Source of the DNA: Acidobacteriota bacterium
Lineage (GTDB): Bacteria; Acidobacteriota; Terriglobia; Acidiferrales; UBA7541
Direction of reading: 5' to 3'
DNA length: 6,564 bases
Assembly: GCA_003153585.1 (NCBI GenBank)
Contig: PLZZ01000158.1
Location: 9,107 to 15,670 of the forward strand
Both the position numbers and the translations under genes were made by a program. Each line of letters begins with the position of its first letter. Within the stretch, counting starts at the first letter, position 1. The notes beneath the pieces are model-generated. The model was given only the letters and a program-made list of their open reading frames with translations, ran no database searches and was not told the DNA's origin. Shown one piece after another: positions 1 through 5,854 of the stretch.

Positions 1-99
1 AAGGAAATGCAACATATTGCCAGCGTCAAAACGAACGGAAACGGGAGCGTTTACGATTTGGTGTACGTGGAGGCAAAAGGCTTGGGAAATGACAAGTAG
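1..99 (+). CDS. Possible C-terminal end of an unidentified plus-strand gene (5' truncated)
   Basis: Frame 1 is open from the window edge to a TAG at 97-99, giving 32 residues that end in VEAKGLGNDK. The composition (alternating polar and beta-prone residues such as GSVYDLVYVEAKG) reads like the tail of a real soluble or beta-rich protein. The other plus-strand frames look less protein-like. If real, the gene converges on the TPR gene, whose stop lies 99 nt further on. The stretch is too short for family recognition, and an open frame of 33 codons can arise by chance. No function is assigned. Confidence 0.4.
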   Translation, partial: KEMQHIASVKTNGNGSVYDLVYVEAKGLGNDK

Positions 100-198
100 G
101 GAGCCCTCGGCAGTGAATCGCGTCCATGTCGAGGTGAGAGGGCCGGTTCCAATCGTCGCGGCGGCCGGTCCGAACGATGGTGCTCGCGCTGCGCGAGG
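100..198. other. Short intergenic region between convergent genes, with a small GC hairpin
   Basis: This stretch separates the possible plus-strand gene end from the stop of the minus-strand TPR gene. It contains a perfect 6-bp inverted repeat with a 3-nt loop (CTCGCG-CTG-CGCGAG, 183-197) directly after the TPR stop. It also has two copies of GGCCGGT about 20 nt apart. Neither side of the hairpin carries a convincing T-run, so it is not a clear intrinsic terminator. I see no gene here. Confidence 0.35.
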
Positions 199-1026
199 CT
201 AGTTAGGCTCCTGCTTTTTCGCCGGGCCGGCGTAAGACGGAGGCACCTGCAAAACCTGTTGGACGCGGGGATCTTTGATCACGCGCGCGAAGGCAACGTC
301 CGTTTGCGCCGAGAGGAAGCCATTGTAGCCGTCGTCGCGCGCCATTTTCAGGTAATGCGCCGCGCGCTCGGCGTCTCCCTGCTGAGCGTAAGTTTTGGCA
401 ACGAAGAAATAAAACAATCCGGGGTCGGTGACCGTTCGCTGCTGAACGATGGCCCCACTGGTTCCCTTTCTTTCGAAAATCCCCGGGTCGAGCGCAAGCG
501 CTTGAGCGAAGCTGTTCATGGCCTGCGGGTATTCCTTATTGCCAAAGTAGGCGTAGCCCAGGTTGCTGTAAAGCGTGGCCATTTCCAGGTGAGATTCCAA
601 GGCCTTCTTGTATAGGGTGATCGCTTTACCGTAATGTTTCTTTTCGTACTCAACCGTGCCGCAGTTGTTAATGGCACTCCCGAAGTTTTTGTCGGCGTGA
701 ATGGCTTTCTTGTAGTAGCGCTCCGCTCTGTTCAGATCGCCCAGTTGCTGGAATGCGACCCCGACTTTGTTCATCAACAGAGCGTTCTTGGGGTCGGTCT
801 CGAGAATTTTGGAATAAGCAATTGCGGCCGCCAAAAATTCTTTGCGCGCCATCAGGATATCGGCCTGCATCTCGGCAATCTCGCGCGGAGTCATCCCAGA
901 AGGATTGACCGCCGAATTTTCAGTGGCTTGTGCCGGCTTGGTGTAACTAACGGGTACTTGTTGCGCGCGGCTTGACCCCGCGATGAGGAGCACCAGCGGG
1001 ATGGCAAACAGAGTCACTCGACTCAT
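199..1026 (-). CDS. Secreted tetratricopeptide-repeat (TPR) protein
   Basis: This 275-residue protein is probably an exported scaffold. Residues 1-21 form a Sec signal peptide: a short basic start, a hydrophobic core (LFAIPLVLLIAG), then SSRA before QQ as a signal peptidase I site. There is no lipobox cysteine, so it should be free in the periplasm or otherwise envelope-associated. TPR-like helix pairs cover about 50-79, 82-115, 116-149 and 150-183, with a further one at 204-236. They show typical positions such as G-AF-LGDLNRAERYYKKAI and YSNLGYAYFGNKEYPQAMNSFAQAL. The end is a Pro/Lys-rich tail. No enzymatic motif is visible. ATG at 1026 is preceded by AAAGGAG (1034-1040) at normal spacing. 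The gene starts 26 nt after the PBP stop, so it is very likely translated from the PBP transcript. That suggests an envelope role, perhaps as a PBP partner, but this is inference. The TPR fold and export are secure; the function is not. Confidence 0.93.
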   Translation of the reverse strand: MSRVTLFAIPLVLLIAGSSRAQQVPVSYTKPAQATENSAVNPSGMTPREIAEMQADILMARKEFLAAAIAYSKILETDPKNALLMNKVGVAFQQLGDLNRAERYYKKAIHADKNFGSAINNCGTVEYEKKHYGKAITLYKKALESHLEMATLYSNLGYAYFGNKEYPQAMNSFAQALALDPGIFERKGTSGAIVQQRTVTDPGLFYFFVAKTYAQQGDAERAAHYLKMARDDGYNGFLSAQTDVAFARVIKDPRVQQVLQVPPSYAGPAKKQEPN

Positions 1027-1033
1027 TGCCCAA

Positions 1034-1040
1034 CTCCTTT
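1034..1040 (-). promoter_or_regulatory. Shine-Dalgarno site of the TPR gene
   Basis: AAAGGAG on the minus strand lies 7 nt before ATG at 1026, inside the 26-nt gap after the PBP stop. It shows that the TPR gene has its own strong ribosome entry within a shared transcript. Confidence 0.75.
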
Positions 1041-1052
1041 TCCGCGCCTGGC

Positions 1053-3581
1053 CTACGGTTGTGGCTTCGGGTTATCCGGAGGCTTCTTACTTGACCCAAA
1101 TATACCAAAAACCTTGCCAAGAAACCCCTTTTTCTTTTCGGCGTCCGCGGAAGGGTTCTGTTCGGCCGGGTTTGCCGCCGCGGGCGGCTGAGCCGCGGAA
1201 TTGGCGGGCGGCGGAATGGGCTCGCCATTCTTGCCGAACAAATGCGATAGCCACGTTCCGGGAGTTTGCGCCAAATGGCCGCCGTGAAGCTCGCAGTATT
1301 GGGTGGGTTCGCTGCCCGACACAAAATATTCCGTAACCGACTCGGGGCAAGCGGGGGTGGCGAGTTGCCCGCTGCGTGGGTCAATCGATTCGGCCATCAC
1401 GCCGGGGGGAGGATCGAAAGGCTGCGTGTTGCGGTAGCGAGGCAATTCAACCGCGCGCTTCATGAAATCCGCCCAAAGAGGAGCGGCCACCTGGCTGCCC
1501 GACAGTCCCAAATCTCGATTATCGTCAAACCCGATCCAGATGACGCACAAGAGATTTGAAGTGAACCCCGCAAACCATCCATCGCGCGAAGTCCCGGTCT
1601 TCCCTGCCGCCGGTGCCGTAAAGCCCAATGCGCGCACAGATGCGCCTGTCCCGCGATTGATGACGTCCTCCATCAGGCTGGTCACCAGGAAAGCCACGCG
1701 CGGGTCCAGCACCGCGCGCGAGCGCGGGGCGGCGGACTCTTCTACGCTGCCGTCGGCGGCCAGCACGCTGCGCAGGAAAATGGGCTCGGAACGAAGGCCG
1801 TTGGTAGCAAAAGGCGTGTAGCCCGCGGCCACGTCAACGGGCGTCATCTCATACGCGCCAAGAGCTACGGCGGGAGTAGCCTGAATGTTGGAGCCCAGCC
1901 CCATTTGCCGGGCGACTTCCACAACGCGCTGATAACCAATTAGCTGGGCCACCTGCACGGTGGCGACGTTGAGGGAATGAATCAGGGCATCTCGCACGGT
2001 GACAGTGCCATAGAACTCTTCGCCGTAATTGTCGGGCGTGTATTCTTTGCCATCGAAATCGAAAGTGGTGGGGACATCCTGCACGGTGGTAACCGGAGTG
2101 ACGACCGGCGTCAGTCCCTGAGCCGCGTTTGAGAACGCAGCGGCATATACGAAGGGCTTGAACACCGAACCCGGCTGGCGATGAGCCAGAGCATGATTGA
2201 GCTGGCTTTCGCCGTAGTTGCGGCCGCCGATTAACGCGCGAATCTCTCCGGTATGCGGATCGAGCGCCACCAGCGCCACTTGCACCTGGGGAACGGCCTG
2301 ACCCTTTTTCTTCCAAGCCGCGTAGCGCTTCTCCAGGAGTTTGTCCACGCCGACCATTCCGGCATCGACAGCCGCGCTGGCGGCGCGCTGAAGGTCAGGA
2401 TCGAGCGTGGTGTAAACACGATAGCTTTGCGTCTGCAGATCGGTTTCGGAGAATTGCTCCAGAAGATGGTCTTTCACCATATCCACAAAATAAGGCGCGG
2501 AGCTGCTGCCGAGGCCTCCGATCACGAAGTGAAGCTTGTATTTCTTGGCGCCATCGGCCTGCTCTTGGGTGACGTAGCCGTTCTCGACCATCTGCGCGAG
2601 AACGCGATCGCGTGATTCGATTGCGCGATCCATGTGACGCTCGGCGGCCGAATAACGATTCGGCGCGCGTATAATTCCCGCCAGGAAGGACATTTCCGCG
2701 AGATTCAGCTCGCGAACATCCTTGCCGAAATAGGCTTGAGCGCCTTCGCCGAATCCCCGAATGGCGAAGCTGCCGCGATTACCCAGGTAAATTTCGTTGG
2801 CGTACAACTCGAAAATCTGCTGCTTCGAAAAACGCTGGTCGATTTCAAAAGCCATCAGCGTTTCTTTCACCTTGCGGCGCCACTCGCGCTTAGTGGAAAA
2901 GAAAAAGCTTCGCGCTACCTGCATGTCAATCGTGCTGGCGCCCTGCGCGCGATGTCCGATCTTCAAATCGGCAAGCGCGGCGCCCAGAACGCGAACGATG
3001 TCGAAACCTCCGTGCTCGAAGAAGCGTTTGTCTTCGGCGGCGAGGACCGCGTTCACCATATCTTTGGGCAAATCGTCGAAGCGGACGATGCGGCGCTTCT
3101 CGCGCGAACTGTCAAAAAGATTGGTGATCACTTCCGGTTCGAGTTCGGCGGAGTCGCGCACGGCCCCGTCGGGAATTTGCGTGATCCGCGAAATGGACGG
3201 GCCGGTGAAGACCACGCGCAACGCGTTTCCGCCATGGAAGAAGGATTGGTCGGAGGGCTTGATTTCAATCGTGTTGCCCTTCACGTGAACCTGTCCAGGC
3301 GCTCCGGGCACCTCGCCATCCTGGTAACCGGCGCGCAGCAGATATTCGGTGAGGTCGCCGGGCCGCAGCTCTTCGCCGGTGTAAATGTGTCCGGGAGCGG
3401 AATAAACGCGGGAGGTATTCTGGAAGATCTGGCCGGTGAGGCGCTGGTCTATCAGGTGGCCGAACTGGATGTAGTAATACGCGAAAACTGAGGTTGCCGC
3501 GACGAACACAGCTAAAGCCGCAACCAGCACCGCGATGCCGGCCCGGGAGGTCCAGAATCCTGGGGCGATTCGAATCCGCAA
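1053..3581 (-). CDS. mrcB: Bifunctional class A penicillin-binding protein, PBP1b-like (glycosyltransferase and transpeptidase)
   Basis: This 842-residue inner-membrane enzyme polymerises lipid II and cross-links peptidoglycan in the periplasm. A short basic N-terminus is followed by one membrane segment (about 15-38). Residues about 57-140 resemble the UB2H domain of E. coli PBP1b (SRVYSAPGHIYTGEEL, then VHVKGNTIEIKPS). The GT51 domain carries EDKRFFEHGG (catalytic Glu183), GASTIDMQ (214-221), RRKVKE (Glu240) and QIFELYANEIYLG (255-267). The transpeptidase domain has SVFK (nucleophile Ser472, Lys475), SLN (536-538) and KTGT (661-664), so both activities look intact. After about 720 come a Cys pair (745, 763), common in class A PBPs, a Pro/Ala-rich linker and a basic tail (KKKGFLGKVFGIFGSSKK). 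The start is TTG: it is the first start codon after an in-frame TAG four codons upstream and has GGAG 7 nt before it. The TPR gene follows 26 nt downstream. The mrcB name rests on the UB2H-like region; a neutral name would be class A PBP. Confidence 0.96.
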   Translation of the reverse strand: MRIRIAPGFWTSRAGIAVLVAALAVFVAATSVFAYYYIQFGHLIDQRLTGQIFQNTSRVYSAPGHIYTGEELRPGDLTEYLLRAGYQDGEVPGAPGQVHVKGNTIEIKPSDQSFFHGGNALRVVFTGPSISRITQIPDGAVRDSAELEPEVITNLFDSSREKRRIVRFDDLPKDMVNAVLAAEDKRFFEHGGFDIVRVLGAALADLKIGHRAQGASTIDMQVARSFFFSTKREWRRKVKETLMAFEIDQRFSKQQIFELYANEIYLGNRGSFAIRGFGEGAQAYFGKDVRELNLAEMSFLAGIIRAPNRYSAAERHMDRAIESRDRVLAQMVENGYVTQEQADGAKKYKLHFVIGGLGSSSAPYFVDMVKDHLLEQFSETDLQTQSYRVYTTLDPDLQRAASAAVDAGMVGVDKLLEKRYAAWKKKGQAVPQVQVALVALDPHTGEIRALIGGRNYGESQLNHALAHRQPGSVFKPFVYAAAFSNAAQGLTPVVTPVTTVQDVPTTFDFDGKEYTPDNYGEEFYGTVTVRDALIHSLNVATVQVAQLIGYQRVVEVARQMGLGSNIQATPAVALGAYEMTPVDVAAGYTPFATNGLRSEPIFLRSVLAADGSVEESAAPRSRAVLDPRVAFLVTSLMEDVINRGTGASVRALGFTAPAAGKTGTSRDGWFAGFTSNLLCVIWIGFDDNRDLGLSGSQVAAPLWADFMKRAVELPRYRNTQPFDPPPGVMAESIDPRSGQLATPACPESVTEYFVSGSEPTQYCELHGGHLAQTPGTWLSHLFGKNGEPIPPPANSAAQPPAAANPAEQNPSADAEKKKGFLGKVFGIFGSSKKPPDNPKPQP

Positions 3582-3588
3582 TCGGTTT

Positions 3589-3592
3589 CTCC
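3589..3592 (-). promoter_or_regulatory. Shine-Dalgarno site that fixes the TTG start of the PBP gene
   Basis: GGAG on the minus strand sits 7 nt before the TTG at 3581-3579. An in-frame TAG lies just upstream, and no ATG or GTG occurs between it and the TTG. The next in-frame candidates fall at or inside the membrane segment, so TTG is the best-supported start. Confidence 0.65.
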
Positions 3593-3675
3593 GCTATAGC
3601 TTGAAAGGGGCGGCTGAAGCCATCCAGAGACCGCAAATTAGTACGGCGCTTCCAAGGCTTACATTCCCGGCTTCC

Positions 3676-3681
3676 ACTATA
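3676..3681 (-). promoter_or_regulatory. Weak -10 candidate upstream of the PBP gene
   Basis: TATAGT on the minus strand (5 of 6 to TATAAT) lies in the 113-nt gap between the small membrane protein gene and the PBP gene, in a locally AT-rich patch. No good -35 is found at 16-18 nt, so this is only a hint that the PBP-TPR pair may have its own promoter in addition to read-through. Confidence 0.2.
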
Positions 3682-3694
3682 TTAGATTGGCGGT

Positions 3695-4072
3695 TTAAAG
3701 CGAGTGGTTGTCCCCGTGGGCATGGAATTCCAGATTGAATTGATTGAATTTCAAGTCTACTGGAACGGTGTAGTCTATGCTTATTTGAACCGTGTTGTTG
3801 TCATTGGATACGTGGATGTCGTCGCGCTTGGCCGGGACCCCGAGTTCCTGTACTTTCTTCCAAATATCTTCGCGGATTTCGTCGTTGGTTTTCCGGTTGT
3901 ATCCGGCGAAACGAGCCTCTGTCTTCATAGCATCCTGAAGCTGGTAGTTGGTGAAATATGGCGGAGCAAGCATGACGCCCACGAAGATCATCGATCCCAG
4001 AATGAGCAGGGTCAGCAGCAAATTGATCTTTGATCCGCCGCGCTGTTTGACCCGCATTGCTTGCGCTTTCAC
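3695..4072 (-). CDS. Small single-pass membrane protein, DUF4845-like
   Basis: This protein has 125 residues. A basic start (KAQAMRVKQRGGSK) precedes one hydrophobic segment (about 16-36, INLLLTLLILGSMIFVGVML) and then PPYF, suggesting an N-in anchor with a periplasmic C-terminal domain of about 88 residues. The domain has an amphipathic helix (TNDEIREDIWKKVQELGVP) followed by strands (DIHVSNDNNTVQISIDYTVPVDL). This order (anchor, 'YQLQDAM', helix, beta hairpin ending in a Y-x-V-P strand) resembles DUF4845, small proteins often encoded near lepB in proteobacteria. The match is from memory and the function is unknown. The GTG start at 4072 is preceded by GGAGG with 10-nt spacing and by an in-frame TAA two codons upstream. 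The internal ATG (codon 6) lacks a suitably placed ribosome site. It lies between proS and the PBP gene on the same strand, with gaps of 128 and 113 nt. Confidence 0.85.
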   Translation of the reverse strand: MKAQAMRVKQRGGSKINLLLTLLILGSMIFVGVMLAPPYFTNYQLQDAMKTEARFAGYNRKTNDEIREDIWKKVQELGVPAKRDDIHVSNDNNTVQISIDYTVPVDLKFNQFNLEFHAHGDNHSL

Positions 4073-4082
4073 TGTTTAAATA

Positions 4083-4087
4083 CCTCC
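4083..4087 (-). promoter_or_regulatory. Shine-Dalgarno site that fixes the GTG start of the small membrane protein
   Basis: GGAGG on the minus strand lies 10 nt before GTG at 4072. The alternative ATG five codons on would be 25 nt away, which is too far for this site. Confidence 0.6.
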
Positions 4088-4094
4088 GCGGGAT

Positions 4095-4133
4095 GGAACC
4101 CCATCGGTGCAGTCATCCTAGCACTGTGGTTCC
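4095..4133 (-). other. Nested inverted repeat in the leader of the small membrane protein gene
   Basis: GGAACC (4095-4100) pairs with GGTTCC (4128-4133). Inside these, GTGC (4107-4110) pairs with GCAC (4121-4124), leaving a 10-nt apical loop. An alternative smaller hairpin is GATGG-AACC-CCATC (4092-4105). The structure sits 7 nt upstream of the Shine-Dalgarno site. It could be an mRNA leader fold or a protein site, or chance. Confidence 0.3.
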
Positions 4134-4143
4134 CGGGTAATAA
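4115..4143 (-). promoter_or_regulatory. Weak promoter candidate for the small membrane protein gene
   Basis: On the minus strand TTATTA (4138-4143) and TAGGAT (4115-4120) are separated by exactly 17 nt. The -10 matches 4 of 6 consensus bases, the -35 only 3 of 6. Spacing and position fit, but sequence support is poor. Confidence 0.25.
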
Positions 4144-4177
4144 GGGTGGCGAACAAACGGTGTACGGAATGAGTAAA

Positions 4178-4197
4178 CGCCGGGGTTAAGCCCAGCG
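4178..4197 (-). terminator. Weak intrinsic terminator candidate after proS
   Basis: Just past the proS stop the minus strand can form a 7-bp stem (CGCTGGG with CCCGGCG, one G-U pair) around a 6-nt loop. It is followed by only TTT and then ACTCATT. The short T-run suggests partial termination at best, so read-through into the downstream genes remains possible. Confidence 0.35.
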
Positions 4198-4200
4198 GGC

Positions 4201-5640
4201 TTAGTATGCGCGGGCGAAGATACCCTTCTCCTTCGAAATCTCGCCGCAGTGAACGCACTTGCCGGTTCCACCGGGTTGGTCAAGGGGAATGCATCGCATG
4301 GTAGCTTTGGTTTCTTCTTTAATTTTCGCCTCGCATTCGCTGCGGCCGCACCACCAGGAAAAGGCGAAACCCTTTTCTACAGCTTTCTTGAACTCTTCGT
4401 AGGTTGCGGTTTCGAATGTGTTGGCGTTTCGAAAGGCCAGCGCGCGGTCGTAGAGCGACTTCTGAATTTCTTCGAGCAACTGGGCGACGCTCGCGGCCAG
4501 ACCCTGCTGCGAGACGAAAGACTTTCCTTCTTTCCCGGGGCGGTCACGGCGCGCGAGCACCACCGAGCCTTTGGCTACGTCTTTCGGGCCAACCTCGAGA
4601 CGCAGCGGCACACCGCGCATTTCCCAATCGTTAAACTTGAATCCGGGACTGACTCCTTCGCGTTCATCCATTTTTACGCGTACGCCTGCCGCCACCAGCT
4701 CCTTGCGTAATTTTTGAGCGCATTCCAGGACGCTCGACTTTTCGTCCTCCGTCTTATAAATGGGCACGATCACCAGTTGGAACGGAGCGAGACGCGGTGG
4801 AAAAATCAGCCCCTGATCGTCTCCATGCACCATGATAATGGCGCCGATAAAGCGCGTCGAAAGACCCCAGGAGGTGGTCCAGCAATGCTGGTGCACGCCA
4901 TTTTTGTCGAGATAGCGGATCTCAAACGCCTTCGCGAAATTCTGGCCCAGGTTGTGGGAAGTTCCGGCCTGCAAAGCCTTGCCGTCGCCCATCATGGCTT
5001 CGATGGAGAAAGTCTGGTCAGCGCCCGCAAAGCGCTCGGAGTCCGATTTGCGGCCTGGAATCACCGGGACTGCGGCTTCGCGCACGGCAAAATCCGTATA
5101 GATGTCGAGCATTTGGCGCGTCTCGAAATCAGCCTCTTCAAACGTCGCGTGCGCGGTATGCCCCTCCTGCCAGAAAAATTCCAGCGTGCGGAGAAATAGC
5201 TTGGTTCGCAGTTCCCAGCGCACCACACTGTTCCACTGGTTGATTAGTACAGGCAGGTCGCGGTAAGACTGAATCCATTTCGCATACGCGTAACCAATGA
5301 TGGTTTCCGAAGTGGGACGTATGACCAGAGGCTCTTCGAGCTCTTCGCCGCCCCCGTGGGTTACGACGGCAAGCTCGGGTGAAAATCCGGCCACGTGCGA
5401 TTTTTCTTTCTCGATGAAGCTGCGCGGAATCAATAGAGGGAAGGCCGCATTTACGTGACCGGTGGCCTTGAACCGGCTATCCAGCGCCGCCGTGATGTTT
5501 TCCCATAAGGCCCAGCCGTAAGGCCGCACGATCATGCAGCCGCGGACCGGCGCATAATCAGCCAGCTCGGCACGGAGAACCACTTGATTGTACCACTCCG
5601 AATAATCCTCCCCTCGGGTGGGAAGTTTCTGGTCTGACAT
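4201..5640 (-). CDS. proS: Prolyl-tRNA synthetase, archaeal/eukaryotic-type (ProS type 3)
   Basis: This 479-residue cytosolic class II synthetase charges tRNA-Pro with proline using ATP. Motif 1 lies around 31-50 (PVRGCMIVRPYGWALWENI). The active site includes RPTSE (108-112), and motif 2 runs from VVRWE (139-143) through RTLEFFWQEGHTAH (151-164). Residues CWTTSWGLSTRFIG (253-266) lead into motif 3 and HGDDQG. The anticodon-binding domain follows (about 285-395). The C-terminal domain has a CxxxxC...CxxC zinc-type set (Cys431, 436, 462, 465) and ends in FARAY; a terminal Tyr is a hallmark of this type. The bacterial-type INS editing insertion is absent, and the length is normal for the short form. 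The ATG at 5640 gives the expected N-terminus, though its ribosome site is weak (AAAGAG, about 11 nt away). A promoter candidate with an A-tract lies upstream. The identification is secure. Confidence 0.98.
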   Translation of the reverse strand: MSDQKLPTRGEDYSEWYNQVVLRAELADYAPVRGCMIVRPYGWALWENITAALDSRFKATGHVNAAFPLLIPRSFIEKEKSHVAGFSPELAVVTHGGGEELEEPLVIRPTSETIIGYAYAKWIQSYRDLPVLINQWNSVVRWELRTKLFLRTLEFFWQEGHTAHATFEEADFETRQMLDIYTDFAVREAAVPVIPGRKSDSERFAGADQTFSIEAMMGDGKALQAGTSHNLGQNFAKAFEIRYLDKNGVHQHCWTTSWGLSTRFIGAIIMVHGDDQGLIFPPRLAPFQLVIVPIYKTEDEKSSVLECAQKLRKELVAAGVRVKMDEREGVSPGFKFNDWEMRGVPLRLEVGPKDVAKGSVVLARRDRPGKEGKSFVSQQGLAASVAQLLEEIQKSLYDRALAFRNANTFETATYEEFKKAVEKGFAFSWWCGRSECEAKIKEETKATMRCIPLDQPGGTGKCVHCGEISKEKGIFARAY

Positions 5641-5718
5641 AGGATGATTGGCTCTTTTCTGTTCCGAATTGAAACGGTGCGTGGACGTTAGCCCATCACG
5701 CGAGCACGCAATCGAGTT

Positions 5719-5747
5719 AGGTTAGGGGAGACGGCATCCGAAGTCAA
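5719..5747 (-). promoter_or_regulatory. Probable sigma-70 promoter of proS
   Basis: On the minus strand TTGACT (5742-5747, 5 of 6 to consensus) and TAACCT (5719-5724, 3 of 6) are spaced by exactly 17 nt. The predicted transcript would start near 5712, leaving a leader of about 70 nt before the proS ATG. The A-tracts just upstream strengthen the call. Confidence 0.5.
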
Positions 5748-5756
5748 CCCGGGGTC

Positions 5757-5772
5757 TTTTTTTGAATTTTTT
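5757..5772 (-). promoter_or_regulatory. UP-element-like A-tracts upstream of the proS promoter
   Basis: The minus strand reads A6, TTC, then A7, ending 9 nt upstream of the -35 hexamer. This is where the RNA polymerase alpha C-terminal domain contacts UP elements. On the plus strand the same bases are T7 and T6 runs, but no stable hairpin precedes them, so a terminator reading is less likely. Confidence 0.4.
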
Positions 5773-5774
5773 GC

Positions 5775-5803
5775 GTGAACGAAATGCCATTTCGTTGTAG
5801 GCT
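5775..5803 (+). promoter_or_regulatory. Tentative promoter of the rightward gene, spanning the palindrome
   Basis: GTGAAC (5775-5780) and TAGGCT (5798-5803) are 17 nt apart, but each matches consensus at only 3 of 6 positions. If used, the 19-bp palindrome would fill the spacer and overlap the -35. The spacing is right and the sequence match is poor. Confidence 0.2.
5778..5796. promoter_or_regulatory. Perfect 19-bp palindrome, operator candidate
   Basis: AACGAAATG-C-CATTTCGTT is a perfect 9+1+9 inverted repeat in the divergent region, 58 nt before the rightward ATG and about 30 nt upstream of the proS -35. Odd-length perfect palindromes of this size are typical sites for dimeric helix-turn-helix regulators. 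As RNA it could also make a 7-bp stem with a 5-nt loop. No regulator gene is present in the window, and I do not recognise the motif. Confidence 0.55.
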
Positions 5804-5839
5804 ATCCGCCTGGTTCCCCGCCAGAGTTGCCCTAATTTA

Positions 5840-5845
5840 AAGGAG
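5840..5845 (+). promoter_or_regulatory. Shine-Dalgarno site of the rightward exported-protein gene
   Basis: AAGGAG lies 9 nt before ATG at 5855. It favours this ATG, or the second one two codons on, and confirms that a real gene starts here although its stop is outside the window. Confidence 0.75.
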
Positions 5846-5854
5846 TTTAAAGAG

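Noticed and set aside
183..197. CTCGCG/CGCGAG hairpin as terminator of the TPR gene
   Set aside because: The stem is perfect but only 6 bp and is not followed by a T-run on the minus strand, so it was kept only as a feature of the intergenic stretch.
17..202. A 61-codon plus-strand frame at the left edge
   Set aside because: The composition is not protein-like, it has no ribosome site, and it overlaps a more protein-like frame ending at 99.
1150..1215. GC-rich inverted-repeat-like sequence (CCGCCGCGGGCGGC region)
   Set aside because: It falls in the Pro/Ala-rich linker codons of the PBP, where such repeats follow from codon composition.
2634..3491. A 285-codon open frame on the plus strand opposite the PBP gene
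   Set aside because: It lies fully antisense to the GT51 and UB2H-like coding region, whose motifs are clear. Its product shows no family features; long antisense frames are common in GC-rich genes.
4095..4133. GGAACC as the -35 of an extracytoplasmic-function sigma promoter
   Set aside because: No matching -10 motif is present at 16-17 nt on the minus strand.
5757..5772. T7 and T6 runs on the plus strand as a rho-independent terminator
   Set aside because: No stable hairpin precedes the T-runs (only a 3-bp stem at CGGCATCCG), and there is no plus-strand gene upstream that needs one.
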